In this document: in pieces, positions 1 to 10,004 of the stretch | Layout of the letters: each line of letters starts with the position of its first letter | How positions within the stretch are numbered: position 1 is the first letter of the stretch | Assembly: GCF_030272615.1 (NCBI RefSeq) | Contig: NC_081409.1 | Location: 203,032,449-203,096,448, forward strand | Origin: Cryptomeria japonica | Taxonomy: Eukaryota > Streptophyta > Pinopsida > Cupressales > Cupressaceae | Length of the DNA: 64,000 nucleotides | Direction: 5' to 3' | Made by a program: the position numbers and the translations under genes | Notes under the pieces: model-generated | What the model saw: only the letters and a program-made list of their open reading frames with translations | What the model was told of the DNA's origin: nothing | The model's database searches: none

Positions 1-1928
1 AGGGGACTCAGGACCAACGAGAACACACACCATTTCAAACTCTGGTAGGTCATATGCTGGTACAAATAATTGCTCGACCAAGAACTCGCACTTCTGACTG
101 TGTGTTGGCATTTGAAGGAGGGAGCCAATGGTGGCCATTGCATTTGTAGCCATGTTGTTTGTTCGTGGGATTTGATTAAATGTGATTGTTGTGAAATGCT
201 TCTTAAGATCTTCAACCATGGTACGGTAAGGAAAGAGTTTATCATCTTTTGTCTGGTACTCATCATTGACTTGTTTTATAATGAGCTAAGAATCACCATA
301 AACTTGTAACTCCTTTATTTTCCAGTGGATAGCCAAACGCAAACCTGTGATGAGTGTCTCGTATTCTGCTATGTTATTGGTACATGCAAAGGCTATCTTG
401 TATGATTTGGGGATGTCATCTCCTTGAGGTGTGACCAATAATATTCTTGCCCCCTATCCATTTTGGGTGCATGAGCCATCAAAGTATAATTGCCATGTGG
501 AGGATGTGGAAACAATCATAATGAACTCATTTGGTAATTCTATGAGAATAGGATGGTCACCTAGAAGTGGAGCTTCAGCCAACTGATCTACAATGACTTG
601 TCCCTTGATTGCCTTTCTGTCCACATATTCGATGTCAAACTCACTTAGGAGCATGACCCATTTGGCGGTTCTACCAGTGAGAGTAGCTTTTGATAGGAGA
701 TATTTAAATGGATCAATTTTAGCAATTAATTTTGTCTTCTTGTTTAGCATATAGTGTCGTAGTTTCTGTGTGCTAAACACTAGTGCCAAACATGCTCTTT
801 CAATGGGGGTGTAATTGAGTTCATATCCTACCAATGTCCGACTGATGTAGTAAATGGTGTGTTCCTTCCCTTGATCGTCTATTTGCACCAGTAATGCCCC
901 CAATGCCACTGTAGTAGCACATATGTACAAAATGAGGGGTTTTCCAGGGGTAGGTGGCATCAAAACTGGAGGTGATGCTAGATATTCTTTTAATTTCTCA
1001 AAGGCCTTTTGACATAAGCAATCCCATTTGAATTTTGTGTCTTTACGCAACAGGTGTGCAAATGGATGGCACTTGTCTGCTAGCTGTGAAATGAAATGCC
1101 TGACAGATTGGAGTTTTCCCTGGAGATTGCACAATTGTCTGAGAGTTTTTGGCGGAGGCATTTCCATGATAGCTTTTACTTTTGCAGGATCGACCTCGAT
1201 GCCTTTGCGGGAAACAATGAACCCTAATAATTTTCCTGATGTGACTCCAAACACACACTTTTTGGGATTCAGGCGTAGTTTGTATTTTTCTAATCTTTCA
1301 AAGATCTGCTTTAGAATGGTAATGTGTTCTTGTCTTGTCTTAGATTTTCCTAGCAGATCATCCACATAGTCCTCCATAATTTTGTGTAAGAGGTCATGAA
1401 AAATTATTGTCATGGCACATTGGTATGTAGCTCCAGCATTTTTGAGACCAAAAGGCATGACCCGATAACAAAAAGTACCCCATGGTGTTGTGAATGTGGT
1501 TTTATGCTGATCCTCATCTACTATCCTGATTTGGTTGTATTCAAAAAACCCATCCATTAGCAATAGCATTTCATGTCCTACTGTAAGGTCCACAATCATG
1601 TCTATATTAGGGAGCGGGAAATCATCTTTAGGACAAGCTCTATTTAGATCTCGAAAATCTGTGCAGATGCGGATGCCCTCGGCAGGTTTGCCGACAGGTA
1701 CAATGTTAGAGACCCATTCATCGTAGTCTACTGGTTTGATAAATTCTGCTTCTAACATCTTTTGGAGTTCTGCCTTGACCAGGAGTGCAATATGTGGGTG
1801 CATTTTGCGCAATTTTTGTTTTACAGGTTTTGCTTCTGGGCGGACGGCGAGATTGTGAACCAACAAGGCAGGATCCAACCCTGGCATTCGGAATAGGACC
1901 ATACAAAATTGATTTTTACCTCTGTAAG
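1..1928 (-). pseudogene. Tat-type Gypsy pol: reverse transcriptase and RNase H (broken)
   Basis: An open frame runs from the Copia insertion junction to a TAG at 454-456 and then on towards the window edge. It starts with the typical pre-RT linker (MPGLDPALLVH), then RT motifs CTDFRDLNRACPKDDFPLPN, LMDGFFEYNQI, TPWGTFCYRVMPFGLKNAGA and the catalytic YVDD, followed by the RT thumb and tether. RNase H begins at YFDGSCTQNG and is cut by the TAG at 454-456; a second TAG (286-288) replaces the conserved Gln of the GDSQL motif. The enzyme would copy element RNA into DNA in virus-like particles. The catalytic YVDD is intact but the polyprotein is truncated. The long open frame that enters the Copia LTR at its 5' end is an artefact of the insertion. 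Confidence 0.9.
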
Positions 1929-2379
1929 TGTGAGATTTTGCCAAGATCAAGGGCACAATGAAAAGTATTAAAATAGAGACAAAAGAATGACAAGAACAAA
2001 CTGTATTCTCATCAATATGAAAATGATCAACTGGATTCACCAATACAATGAATATAGGCCTTCTTATATAGGCAATGTCATATGGATGTATGAGCACACA
2101 ATCATGACATGTGGCTCAATGAGAAACAAAGGTAGGTAAGAAATACTAGGGGTAGGTAGGAGAAATAATATAATATTCCACAAGAGGTGGATGACCCACC
2201 GAATGTGGAGTGTAATAGCAAAATAAGACCACAAAAGGTGGAATTTCTCCTACAAGCTCTATCCCTATGTGCACACTTCCCTAAGTATTTCAAATCCAAA
2301 CCACAAAGAGATGCATTATCCTAAGTTAACTTAAGTAAAGTGTAATAATATCCATAATGAATATTTATTTACACCAACA
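1929..2379 (-). repeat. 3' LTR of the Copia element
   Basis: Begins TGTGAGATTTTGCC and ends TTTACACCAACA on the plus strand (sense start TGTTGGTGTAAATA). A minus-strand TATATAAG lies at 2063-2070. It is near-identical to 7722-8172. Confidence 0.95.
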
Positions 2380-2390
2380 CCCCCCCTTAA
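2380..2390 (-). promoter_or_regulatory. Polypurine tract of the Copia element
   Basis: TTAAGGGGGGG on the minus strand directly before the 3' LTR, the primer for plus-strand DNA synthesis. Several further C-runs (plus strand) lie at 2548-2556 and 2623-2631. Confidence 0.8.
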
Positions 2391-2779
2391 GTGGAACTTA
2401 GGGGAATGAAGACTCAAGTCAACAATGCAAGATGGGTCTTGGCTACTAGGCCATGATAGGTACCCATGTACAATATGCAAATGCAAGAAAAAACTATGCA
2501 AAGCAATCTCTCACAAACGGAGAAAGGGAGAAAACCCAGTGGGAAAAAACTCCCCCCCAAAAGAGAGATGAATGTACAAAAGACTCTCAAAGAAGAAGGA
2601 CAAAACCTCAAAGAGGAAAAAGTCCCCCCCATAAGAGAGGAAGGAAAAGTCAGCTAACCCCCCCTAATGACACATCTTGCACCCCCAAGAGAGCTCGCAA
2701 CTACTGGAACTTACTCTCGGTGAAAGGTTTGGTGAATATGTTTGCAACCTGCTCCATTGTAGGACAATATTGCAAATCA

Positions 2780-3183
2780 ATGACCTGCTCCTGAATTAGC
2801 TCTCGGATATAGTGCATATGAATCTCGATGTGTTTGGTCCGCTGGTGCTGGATCGAGTTCTTCGAGATTGCAATAGCACTCTAATTGTCGCAATGTAGAA
2901 CTGTCGGTCGTGGAGTGGTGAACCCAAACTTTGTGAGAATCTGTTGGAGCCAAATGGTTCCAGTCGCTGCATTAACAACGCCTCTATACTCAGCCTCAGT
3001 CGAAGAGAGAGCAATAGCATGTTGCTTCTTGCTCTGCCAACAAATGGGGCTTGAACCAAGGTGAAAACTGTAACCGGAAGTAGACTTACGATCATCAAGA
3101 TCGCCAGCCCAATCAGAGTCTGTGTAACCAACCAAGCGAAGTCATGTGCCTGCTGCATAGTGAATCCCATAGTGATGTGTACC
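2780..3183 (-). pseudogene. Copia RNase H (broken)
   Basis: Readable motifs: VGYTDSDWAGD with the first catalytic Asp, KSTSGYSF, SSTEAEYR with the catalytic Glu, and VLHCDN. The last is followed by TAG (2881-2883) where the family has CDNQSAI. After it the frame continues with a readable tail (KNSIQHQRTKHIEIHMHYI). The domain removes RNA from the RNA-DNA hybrid. Confidence 0.9.
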
Positions 3184-3186
3184 CTA

Positions 3187-4240
3187 GATGTAATGAAGGA
3201 TGCGTTTGGCGGCTTTCCAATGAAGTTCATGTGGTTCCTGCATGAAGCGGGAAACCATGCCAACTGCAAATGAAATATCAGGGCATGTATAGGTCAAGTA
3301 GATGAGACTACCCACAAGATGATGATACAAAGTGGCATCAACTGGTGGAGAAGAACACTGAGCCTCAAGCTTGACTCTTGAAAGAAAGGAAGTCAGTGCA
3401 GGCTTACAATCAGCCATATGAAAGCGTGCAAGTAGATCAAGAGCATACTTGGGCTGCGATAGTGTAATCCCGGAAGGTGACTGTGAAATCTCTATCCTAA
3501 GAAAGTAGTGCAAAAGACCCAAGTCAGTCATAGCAAATCTATCACACAAAGCAGATTTGACCCTGCTAATAATGGATGTGGTACTCCTTGTAATGATCAA
3601 ATCATCAACATAGAGCACAAGTATCAAGTGAGAGTCATCCTGTCGCAAAATGTAGACATTCAGATCGGAATGCCTGGTGAACCCTGCTGAGAGAAGAAAG
3701 GAATCCATCTTGGCATACCAAGCCCCGGGGGCTTGCTTAAGGCCATAGAGAGATTTCCTTAGTCTGCAAACCAAGGAAGTATCCTGGATGAAACCCTATG
3801 GCTGCTCCATATAAATCTCCTCATCAAGATCACCATGCAGAAAAGCACTCTTCACATCCATCTAATGTACAACCCAACCATGAGTTGCAACAATAGCAAG
3901 TGTCAAGCAAATGGAGTTCATCTTGGCTATGGGTGCAAAGGTCTCAGTATAGTCAACACCTACTACTTGGGAGAAACCTTTCGCAACAAGCCGAGCCTTG
4001 TACTTATCCACACTACCATCCGCTACATACTTGGTCTGATAGATCCACTTACATCGAACCATGTTTCTCCCCTTATGGAGATGGACTAAATCCCATGTGT
4101 TGTTCCTCATCAAGGAACTATACTCTTCCTCCATAGCTTGGTCCCACTCAGGAACCCCTGATGCTTCCCGAAATGTCTGTGGATCGAAAGCAGTAGCAAT
4201 GAATGCATGTGGAAGATCTTGATGTTGTGATTGAGTTCTC
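3187..4240 (-). pseudogene. Copia reverse transcriptase (broken)
   Basis: Conserved blocks in order: MEEEYSSLMRNNTWDLV, KWIYQTKY, YKARLVAKGFSQVVGVDYTE, TFAPIAKMNSI, MDVKSAFLHG, SLYGLKQAPGAWY, the catalytic LYVDDLIIT, and LGLLHYFL. TAG stops occur at 3862-3864 (the family has Gln before MDVK), 3796-3798 and 3184-3186. The frame is otherwise preserved across these stops, so decay was by point mutation rather than deletion. Confidence 0.92.
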
Positions 4241-4329
4241 CATGTATTTGAAGGATCCCCAACAAGAGAACCCGTGGACTCAAGTGTCTGTCGAGCCCAA
4301 CGAGGTCTAGGTGGAGGTGCAGAACGAGG

Positions 4330-5586
4330 CTCCTCAACTGCAAGTGGTCTCTACGAAGGTGTAACCCTGCGAGTCGGAGTTGAAGGAGTCTCATCATCTG
4401 AATCACTAACATCACTATCCACAATGGAGGAAGGTGGAGGAGGTAGAGAGGCTAAGCTAGGAGAGCTTTCCTCAAAGTGAACACTCCTCTCAATGAACAC
4501 CTCATGTGTCTCAGGATCCATCAATCTATATGCCTTAACACCCTCAAGATATCCAAGAAATATGCAAGGTCGACTTTGTGGTTCCAATCCCTTGCATTTT
4601 TGCGGAGGTATGCGAGCCCATGCTGGACACCTAAAGACTCTGAAATGTCTCACAATCGGTTTCCTACCAGCCCAAGCCTCAAAAGGAGTAATACCTTGCA
4701 AAGCTTTGTGAGGAACCCGATTCTAGATGTGTGTGGCACAACTGATAGCCTCAGCCCAAAAGGCGAGATCAAGAGAACATGCATGAATCATACAGCTAGC
4801 CATTTCTTTGAGAGTTCTATTCTTGTGTTCTACAACTATGTTCTGTTGTGGAGTGTATGCTACAGAATGCTAAAGATCAATCCCCTCAAATGTACAAAAA
4901 TCCTCAAGTCTCTTGTTCACATATTCCCTTCCATTATCTGTACGAAGAATCTTGACCACTTTCCCGGATTTCTTCTCCACACGAGTCTTGAAGTCTTGAA
5001 ATCTGTCAAATACTTCACTCTTATGAATGAGAAAGTAGACACAAGTGAAGCGAGAGTAGTCATCAATGAAGGTGAGGACATAGCGGGCCTTGCTAAATGA
5101 AGGTGATGGAAATGGACCTGCTACATCACTGCGAACAAGTTGAAGAACTTCCAAAGCTCTCCAAGCTTTCCCCTTATCAAACTTCTCCTCGGGATGCTTG
5201 CCCATGGAACAACCTGAACATACACCCTCTGAAAAACTGATTCGAGGTAGACCTATGACCATGTCTTTAGTGTTGAGCTACTGAAGATAGCGGTAGTTGA
5301 GGTGACCAAACCGCTCATGCCATAGCTTACTTTCAGAATTTGAATGAGTAAGCAAGGCCCTAGAAGGTGAACTTGGCACAAAGTGGGAGAATGAATAAAG
5401 CCTTGAGTTGTCATTGACTTGTCCCACTGCTACCAAGGCATCATCATCAAGTTCCTTTACCACAACTGAATCTGGTGTAAACTCAACCTTTTTCCCATCC
5501 CCATAGTTAGTGATTTGGTAGATAGAGAGAAGGTTGGTAGACAAGTTAGGAACATAGAGAACATTCTCAAAAGTTCCACCATCCAT
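4330..5586 (-). pseudogene. Copia integrase (broken)
   Basis: The pre-integrase segment (VLYVPNLSTNLLSI) is followed by the HHCC zinc site: LWHERFGHLN supplies the two His and CSGCSMGK the two Cys. The DDE core shows Asp in LVRSDVAGP, Asp in RTDNGREYVN and Glu in VVEHKNRTLKEM. The C-terminal part reads TPFEAWAGRKP and CIFLGY. In-frame TAG codons sit at about 5278, at 4870-4872 (where the family has Gln in GIxxQxS) and at 4723-4725 (Gln of YLQNR). The enzyme would insert the element DNA; this copy is dead. Confidence 0.88.
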
Positions 5587-5589
5587 GTC

Positions 5590-5880
5590 AACTGAACCTT
5601 TCCCTTCAACCTCTACTTATGTATCATCACCTATGTAAATGTGAGGTACCTTAGATGGCTCCAATGAAGAAAACTACTCCTTTGTAGAGCCCATGTGATA
5701 TGGGGCACCCGAGTCAAGTATCCATTGCTGTGAAGAACCTATTGTAGACACAAATGCTTGCCCTTTTCCCTTAGAATGTGCAGAAGAGGAAGGAGATGAA
5801 TTCTTCTTTGTGTAGGCCGATGGCAAGTTGATGTTGTTTTTCTTAAGAAGATTAGTTAACTCATCAACTTGTTTTATGTG
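5590..5880 (-). pseudogene. Copia aspartic protease (broken)
   Basis: The motif WILDSGAPYHM (codons for Asp-Ser-Gly-Ala at 5703-5714) is the Copia retropepsin active site, usually D-S-G-A-[ST]-x-H-[MI]. It lies downstream of the gag knuckle in the same frame. A TAG follows seven codons after the His-Met pair and a TAA lies about 30 codons further on, so no full protease could be made. Confidence 0.8.
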
Positions 5881-6717
5881 GCATCGATGCTCATCATGAC
5901 CATACTTCTTGCAATATGCACAAGTTGGTTTATCCTTCTTAGGTGGTGTCCCCTTCTTGGAAGAGGATGAAAAATTGCCTTGTGATGGAGAGGATGATTG
6001 TCCTTTTTCCTATTGTGGCTTAGACTTGGAGTGCTTCTTCTTCTTGTTGGAATCTTTGCCTTGACTTCCTTGATTCCCTTGATTAGCCACCAAATCCTGG
6101 GACTTTAAAGACTTGAGAAGCCCCATGTTCAACAACTTAGATTGTTCCAATATCAACATTTCTGTGAAAGCATCAAATGAAGGCATAACATTGGAACTCC
6201 CCACTGTCAAACGATGAGTTTGGAAGCTAGACACAAATGTTGCATATTCTGGTGCAAGCTTGTCCAACAAGTTGAATATCAACTGAGCATCCTTTTTGTC
6301 AATTCCACAATCCTTAAACTTTGCTCTTAGCTTATTTGCTTTGGTGACATAATCTTGAATTGTATCAAAACTCTTGGGATTCAAGTTGGTGAGCTCATTG
6401 TCAATCTTTTAACCTCTGATTTCATCAACTTGACCATACAATTTCTGAAACATATCCCAAGCATCTTTGATTGTAGTACACTTTTCAATATGAAAGATGA
6501 GGTCATCTAATACATACTTGCGCAAAGTTCCAAGAGCCATGCAATTCTTAGTGAGCCATTCTAACTGAGCATTAGGATCAACCTTAGGATCAGGTGGTGT
6601 TGCTATTGTTCCATCTATGTAATGCGTGAGACCCTTTTCCATTAATTTGCTCCATACTTTAATTTTCCATGATGCATAATTATGTGGAGTTAAAGGTGGA
6701 AATTTATGAGGACTCAT
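5881..6717 (-). pseudogene. Copia gag (broken by in-frame stops)
   Basis: Start ATG at 6715-6717. The N-terminal part reads MSPHKFPPLTPHNYASWKIK and FHIEKCTTIKDAWDMFQKLY, the usual plant Copia gag (UBN2/Retrotran_gag) pattern, followed by a helical segment (6010-6384) and the zinc knuckle CAYCKKYGHDEHRC (C-x2-C-x4-H-x4-C) at 5881-5922. The whole region stays in one frame but is cut by a TAA at 6409-6411 and a TAG near 6010. The product would package element RNA in cytoplasmic particles. Confidence 0.85.
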
Positions 6718-7703
6718 TGCAACAAAAATGAAAGAGCACAAGGAAAGAGAGGCACAATCACACAAGAAACCCCCCCAAATTCACTCAATCAAAGAACCCC
6801 CCCAAAAGTGATGATTTGGCACTTTATACTTAGTGCATGTACAATGGGCCACTTGCAAAAAATGGCAAAGTGGATTTCTGATTTCAATTTTACAATTGCC
6901 TCAATAAGGTCAAAAGAGACTCAAACTAATAGTGCAAGAGATCTAAACTAAGATCCAAGCAATTTACAAGTACCAAATAGGCCAAATAAGACCAATATTT
7001 GAAAGTACAATTTCTACTTAAAATCTCTAAAATCTGATCATAGATTATGAAAGTAGATGAAAAAACATGCACTTTTAAAAAAATGACACCTGAAAAGGAG
7101 GTCGTATGAGGTCAAACGAGGCCTTTGAAGTTGCAGAATTGAGGATTGGACAGGTACAACTGAGGGAATCCAAAAATTCTGAAAAACCTGTGCACCAAAA
7201 CTAGAAAATAACCACACCACTGCGAAGAGAACGAAAAATTAGCTCAAATCAAAAAAAATTGCACCCAAAAAAGAGCAAAATTGAGCAAGCTATGGGCCTC
7301 CAAAGTTGACCCAAAAAACCAAACTGCTCAATGGAGAGGGGTCTAAAAATTTCCAAAGAAAATACTGACTAGGCGCTGATTGGGCGCTGACTGAGAGCTG
7401 ACTGGGCGCTGACTGTGCACTGTTGATTGGGCAGAAGGTACAGATCCCAAAAATAATTTTTTTTTTTGAAAAAAATCCGAAAATTTTGTACTATACCGCC
7501 CAAATTGGGCTAAAAATTTCCTCCACACCCAAAAATCGATTTTCGCCAAAATAGGTTGAATTTATACTCAATTTTTATGGAAACGGCCTCCCGGACGCAA
7601 TGGTGAGGTTGAAAATGCTCTAAGATGCCTCCAAAAAATGCAGTCCCTCAGATCCGAAAATAGAAGCCTTTCACGATGTCTCCAAAAACCAATCAATGAA
7701 GCC
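6718..7703 (-). other. 5' leader of the Copia element, with short GCGCTGACT repeats
   Basis: Nearly 1 kb between primer site and gag ATG, with no coding frame I would defend. Around 7370-7435 a 10-11 base word (GCGCTGACTG) is repeated about five times with variants. A T-run follows at 7457-7466. Confidence 0.55.
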
Positions 7704-7721
7704 CCAATGGCTTTGATACCA
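7704..7721 (-). promoter_or_regulatory. Primer binding site of the Copia element (initiator tRNA-Met type)
   Basis: TGGTATCAAAGCCATTGG on the minus strand, directly next to the 5' LTR. Plant Copia elements typically use TGGTATCAGAGC, complementary to the initiator Met tRNA 3' end; one base in the shared part differs here. Confidence 0.9.
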
Positions 7722-8172
7722 TGTGAGATTTTGCCAAGATCAAGGGCACAATGAAAAGTATTAAAATAGAGACAAAAGAATGACAAGAGCAAACTGTATT
7801 CTCATCAATATGAAAATGATCAACTGGATTCACCAATACAATGAATATAGGCCTTCTTATATAGGCAATGCCGTATGGATGTACGAGCACACAATCATGA
7901 CATGTGGCTCAATGAGAAACAAGGGTAGGTAAGAAATACTAGGGGTAGGTAGGAGAAATAATATAATATTCCACAAGAGGTGGATGACCCACTGAATGTG
8001 GAGTGTAACAGCAAAATAAGACCACAAAAGGTGGAATTTCTCCTACAAGCTCTATCCCTATGTGCATACTTCCCTAAGTGTCTCAAATCCAAACTACGAA
8101 GAGATGCATTAGCCTAAGTTAACTTAAGTAAAGTGTAATAATATCCATAATGAATATTTATTTACACCAACA
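7722..8172 (-). repeat. 5' LTR of the Copia element
   Basis: Same ends and length as the 1929-2379 copy. It follows the primer site directly at 7721/7722. The minus-strand TATATAAG at 7856-7863, in the context CCTATATAAGAAGGCC, is the probable promoter of the element RNA. Confidence 0.95.
7856..7863 (-). promoter_or_regulatory. TATA box of the Copia 5' LTR
   Basis: TATATAAG in the context GCCTATATAAGAAGG, conserved in both LTR copies (also 2063-2070). Placement about 310 bases after the sense start of the LTR suits a U3 promoter. Confidence 0.6.
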
Positions 8173-8177
8173 ATAAG

Positions 8178-9956
8178 GAAGCTGATGAAGTCTTGTTTCT
8201 CTATTTTTGTGAGGGATTTGGCAATGAGCACATTTTTCGGAATGACTTCGGTGCCCATGTTGATGCTATCTGTTTCTTCTATCAGCAAATCTGATTTGTC
8301 TTGTGGAAGGTAACCGATGATAGGGAGGTCAAGTCCCTCCTCGTCAAGTGCCTTTTCCAAGTTTTTACTTTCGAATATGCCCTTTGTTTTTATTTTTTTG
8401 TTCATCCAAAGGTGCCTCAGGGAGGTTTTCAACTAGGGAATCATGTCTTTTCCTTTTATTATCTTTTTTGTGGCTAAGGGCATTGACCTGACTACCAAAG
8501 TATCCCTTTTCGTGTAGTTGAATACCCTCAATTCTGTTACAATCTTCTGAGTTTCGCGTTGTCAGGAGAGCAATGAGAGCATTATCGTTGACGCAGATAT
8601 CTAAAGTGGGTTTGTCTCGTTGGCCCCAGTCAATGAGTTCAGGATGGACAAGATGTAGCTCGTGTGAAGTGGGAGGGGTTACGGGGGTGATGGTATTGAT
8701 GTAAGTGTCAAGGAAGATATCTTTCTCGTATTCATAAGGCATTTCGTGGAATTCCTCTTCGTTAGCGCTTTCGATATCCGAAGAAGGACTAGAAGGGGCA
8801 CTAGCGATAGTAATCTTAGGCACCAGGGTGTACCCCAAGCCTCTGTTGTATCTGTAGGAGATAGGATTTATGGGTGCTTTTCTTCCTTTCTCCTCTGGAG
8901 ACTGTGTCCTTTGTAACCCATTCTTTCAACTATGGCAGATGCTTTTGGGTACATTTTTTTGGATATTTTTGTTGGATCATCATCCTCTTCCCGATACAAC
9001 CAGGAAGAGACATATGCTTCTAGGCTCTCCTCATTAAGTGGGCCCCATTGCTGGAAGGTGGTATTTTGGCATTGCATGACTGGTTTTGGGTCCTTTTTTA
9101 GCTCTTTTGGTTTGCCAAATGACTTAGGAGAGAGAGGGACGTTGCCTATTAATAAGACGTCCTCCAATTTGTATTCTCCATAGCCATTGTCCAAGATCTT
9201 GATTTGATTATCTAGTTGGGATGATGTGGAGGCAACATTTGACGTGTCAGATGGAGGCGTTGGTGAGGGTCTATTTAATGGGCAATGATATGGATGGTTT
9301 TCCTCTAGGAGTTTGCAATACTGGAAGGGTTCTGGATCACTTTTGATAGTTATCTCTCTTCCATTGAAGGGGAATTTGATGCATTGATGATAGGTGGAGG
9401 GTACAACCTTCAAGGAGTGAATCCATGGCCGACCAAGGAGAATGTTGTAGGGGAGATCAAGATCTAGTACTTGGCAAGGGGTTTCAATTGTAATGGGGTC
9501 CACTTGAAGAGGTAAGGTGATCATGCCCTTTGAAACTCTTTTCGTATCATCATATGCTTTTATTGTGATCCTTCCTGATGTGTCTACTAGGTCCTTAAAA
9601 AGTCCCAATTGTTTTATTAATTTGTATGTACATAGATTAAGCCCGGATCCACTGTCTATCAGGATACGTTTGACCTTGTGCTTGTGGATAAGAGCTTCGA
9701 TGTGCAAAGGTCTGTTATGGCCTTCATCTGTGGGAGCATCTTTGGAGGTAAATACAAGGTGTTGTTGGGTAGAAAGGTTTCCAATGAGGGCTTGGAATTG
9801 GGAGGCGTTGATGTTATCAGGAACACGTGATTCAAGAAGGGTTTGTTCCAAGATTTCTTTATAGATCGGGGAAGTCTTAAGAAGTTCCAAAATAGAGATC
9901 TGCGCGGGTGTCTTCCCAAGTTGGTCAAGGAGGTCATATCGGCGGGTGGAAGACAT
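8178..9956 (-). pseudogene. Tat-type Gypsy aspartic protease and pre-RT linker (broken)
   Basis: The 8868-9956 frame carries a retropepsin-like domain: the active-site motif LIDSGSGLN (Asp-Ser-Gly intact) and, about 80 residues later, the ILLGRPWIH motif. It matures the Gag-Pol polyprotein. Downstream a GYKGHSLQ / GLGYT stretch looks like a G-patch remnant, a feature seen between protease and RT in Tat elements. The frame shifts near 8870 and again near 8390, then runs into the Copia insertion at 8172; the linker continues on the other side at 1928. It is in the same frame as the 3' end of gag, separated by a TGA near 10005. Confidence 0.8.
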
Positions 9957-10004
9957 GGGTGGGGGGTTTGGTGGGGGAGGGACTCCTTGGATGGTGACTT
10001 TACT

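Larger units (their letters stand above)
1929..8172 (-). mobile_element. Complete Ty1/Copia LTR retrotransposon inserted in the Tat-like Gypsy pol region
   Basis: Two 451-base LTRs (1929-2379 and 7722-8172) with TG/CA ends flank gag, protease, integrase, RT and RNase H in Copia order on the minus strand. The flanking five bases are GTAAG (1924-1928) and ATAAG (8173-8177), a target duplication with one substitution. An initiator-Met-type primer site and a G-rich polypurine tract sit at the proper inner ends. By eye the two LTRs differ at about 13 positions (near 3 percent), so this copy is older than the gag-only element at 50338. All coding domains carry in-frame stops. Confidence 0.95.

Noticed and set aside
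454-2097. Single 547-codon gene reading through 2097
   Set aside because: The first about 57 codons are Copia LTR sequence (the same peptide recurs at 7693-7890); the real pol segment starts at the insertion junction near 1928.
2453-2794. Plus-strand 113-codon Lys/Pro-rich frame
   Set aside because: It is antisense to the Copia 3' tail and arises from purine-rich runs next to the polypurine tract.
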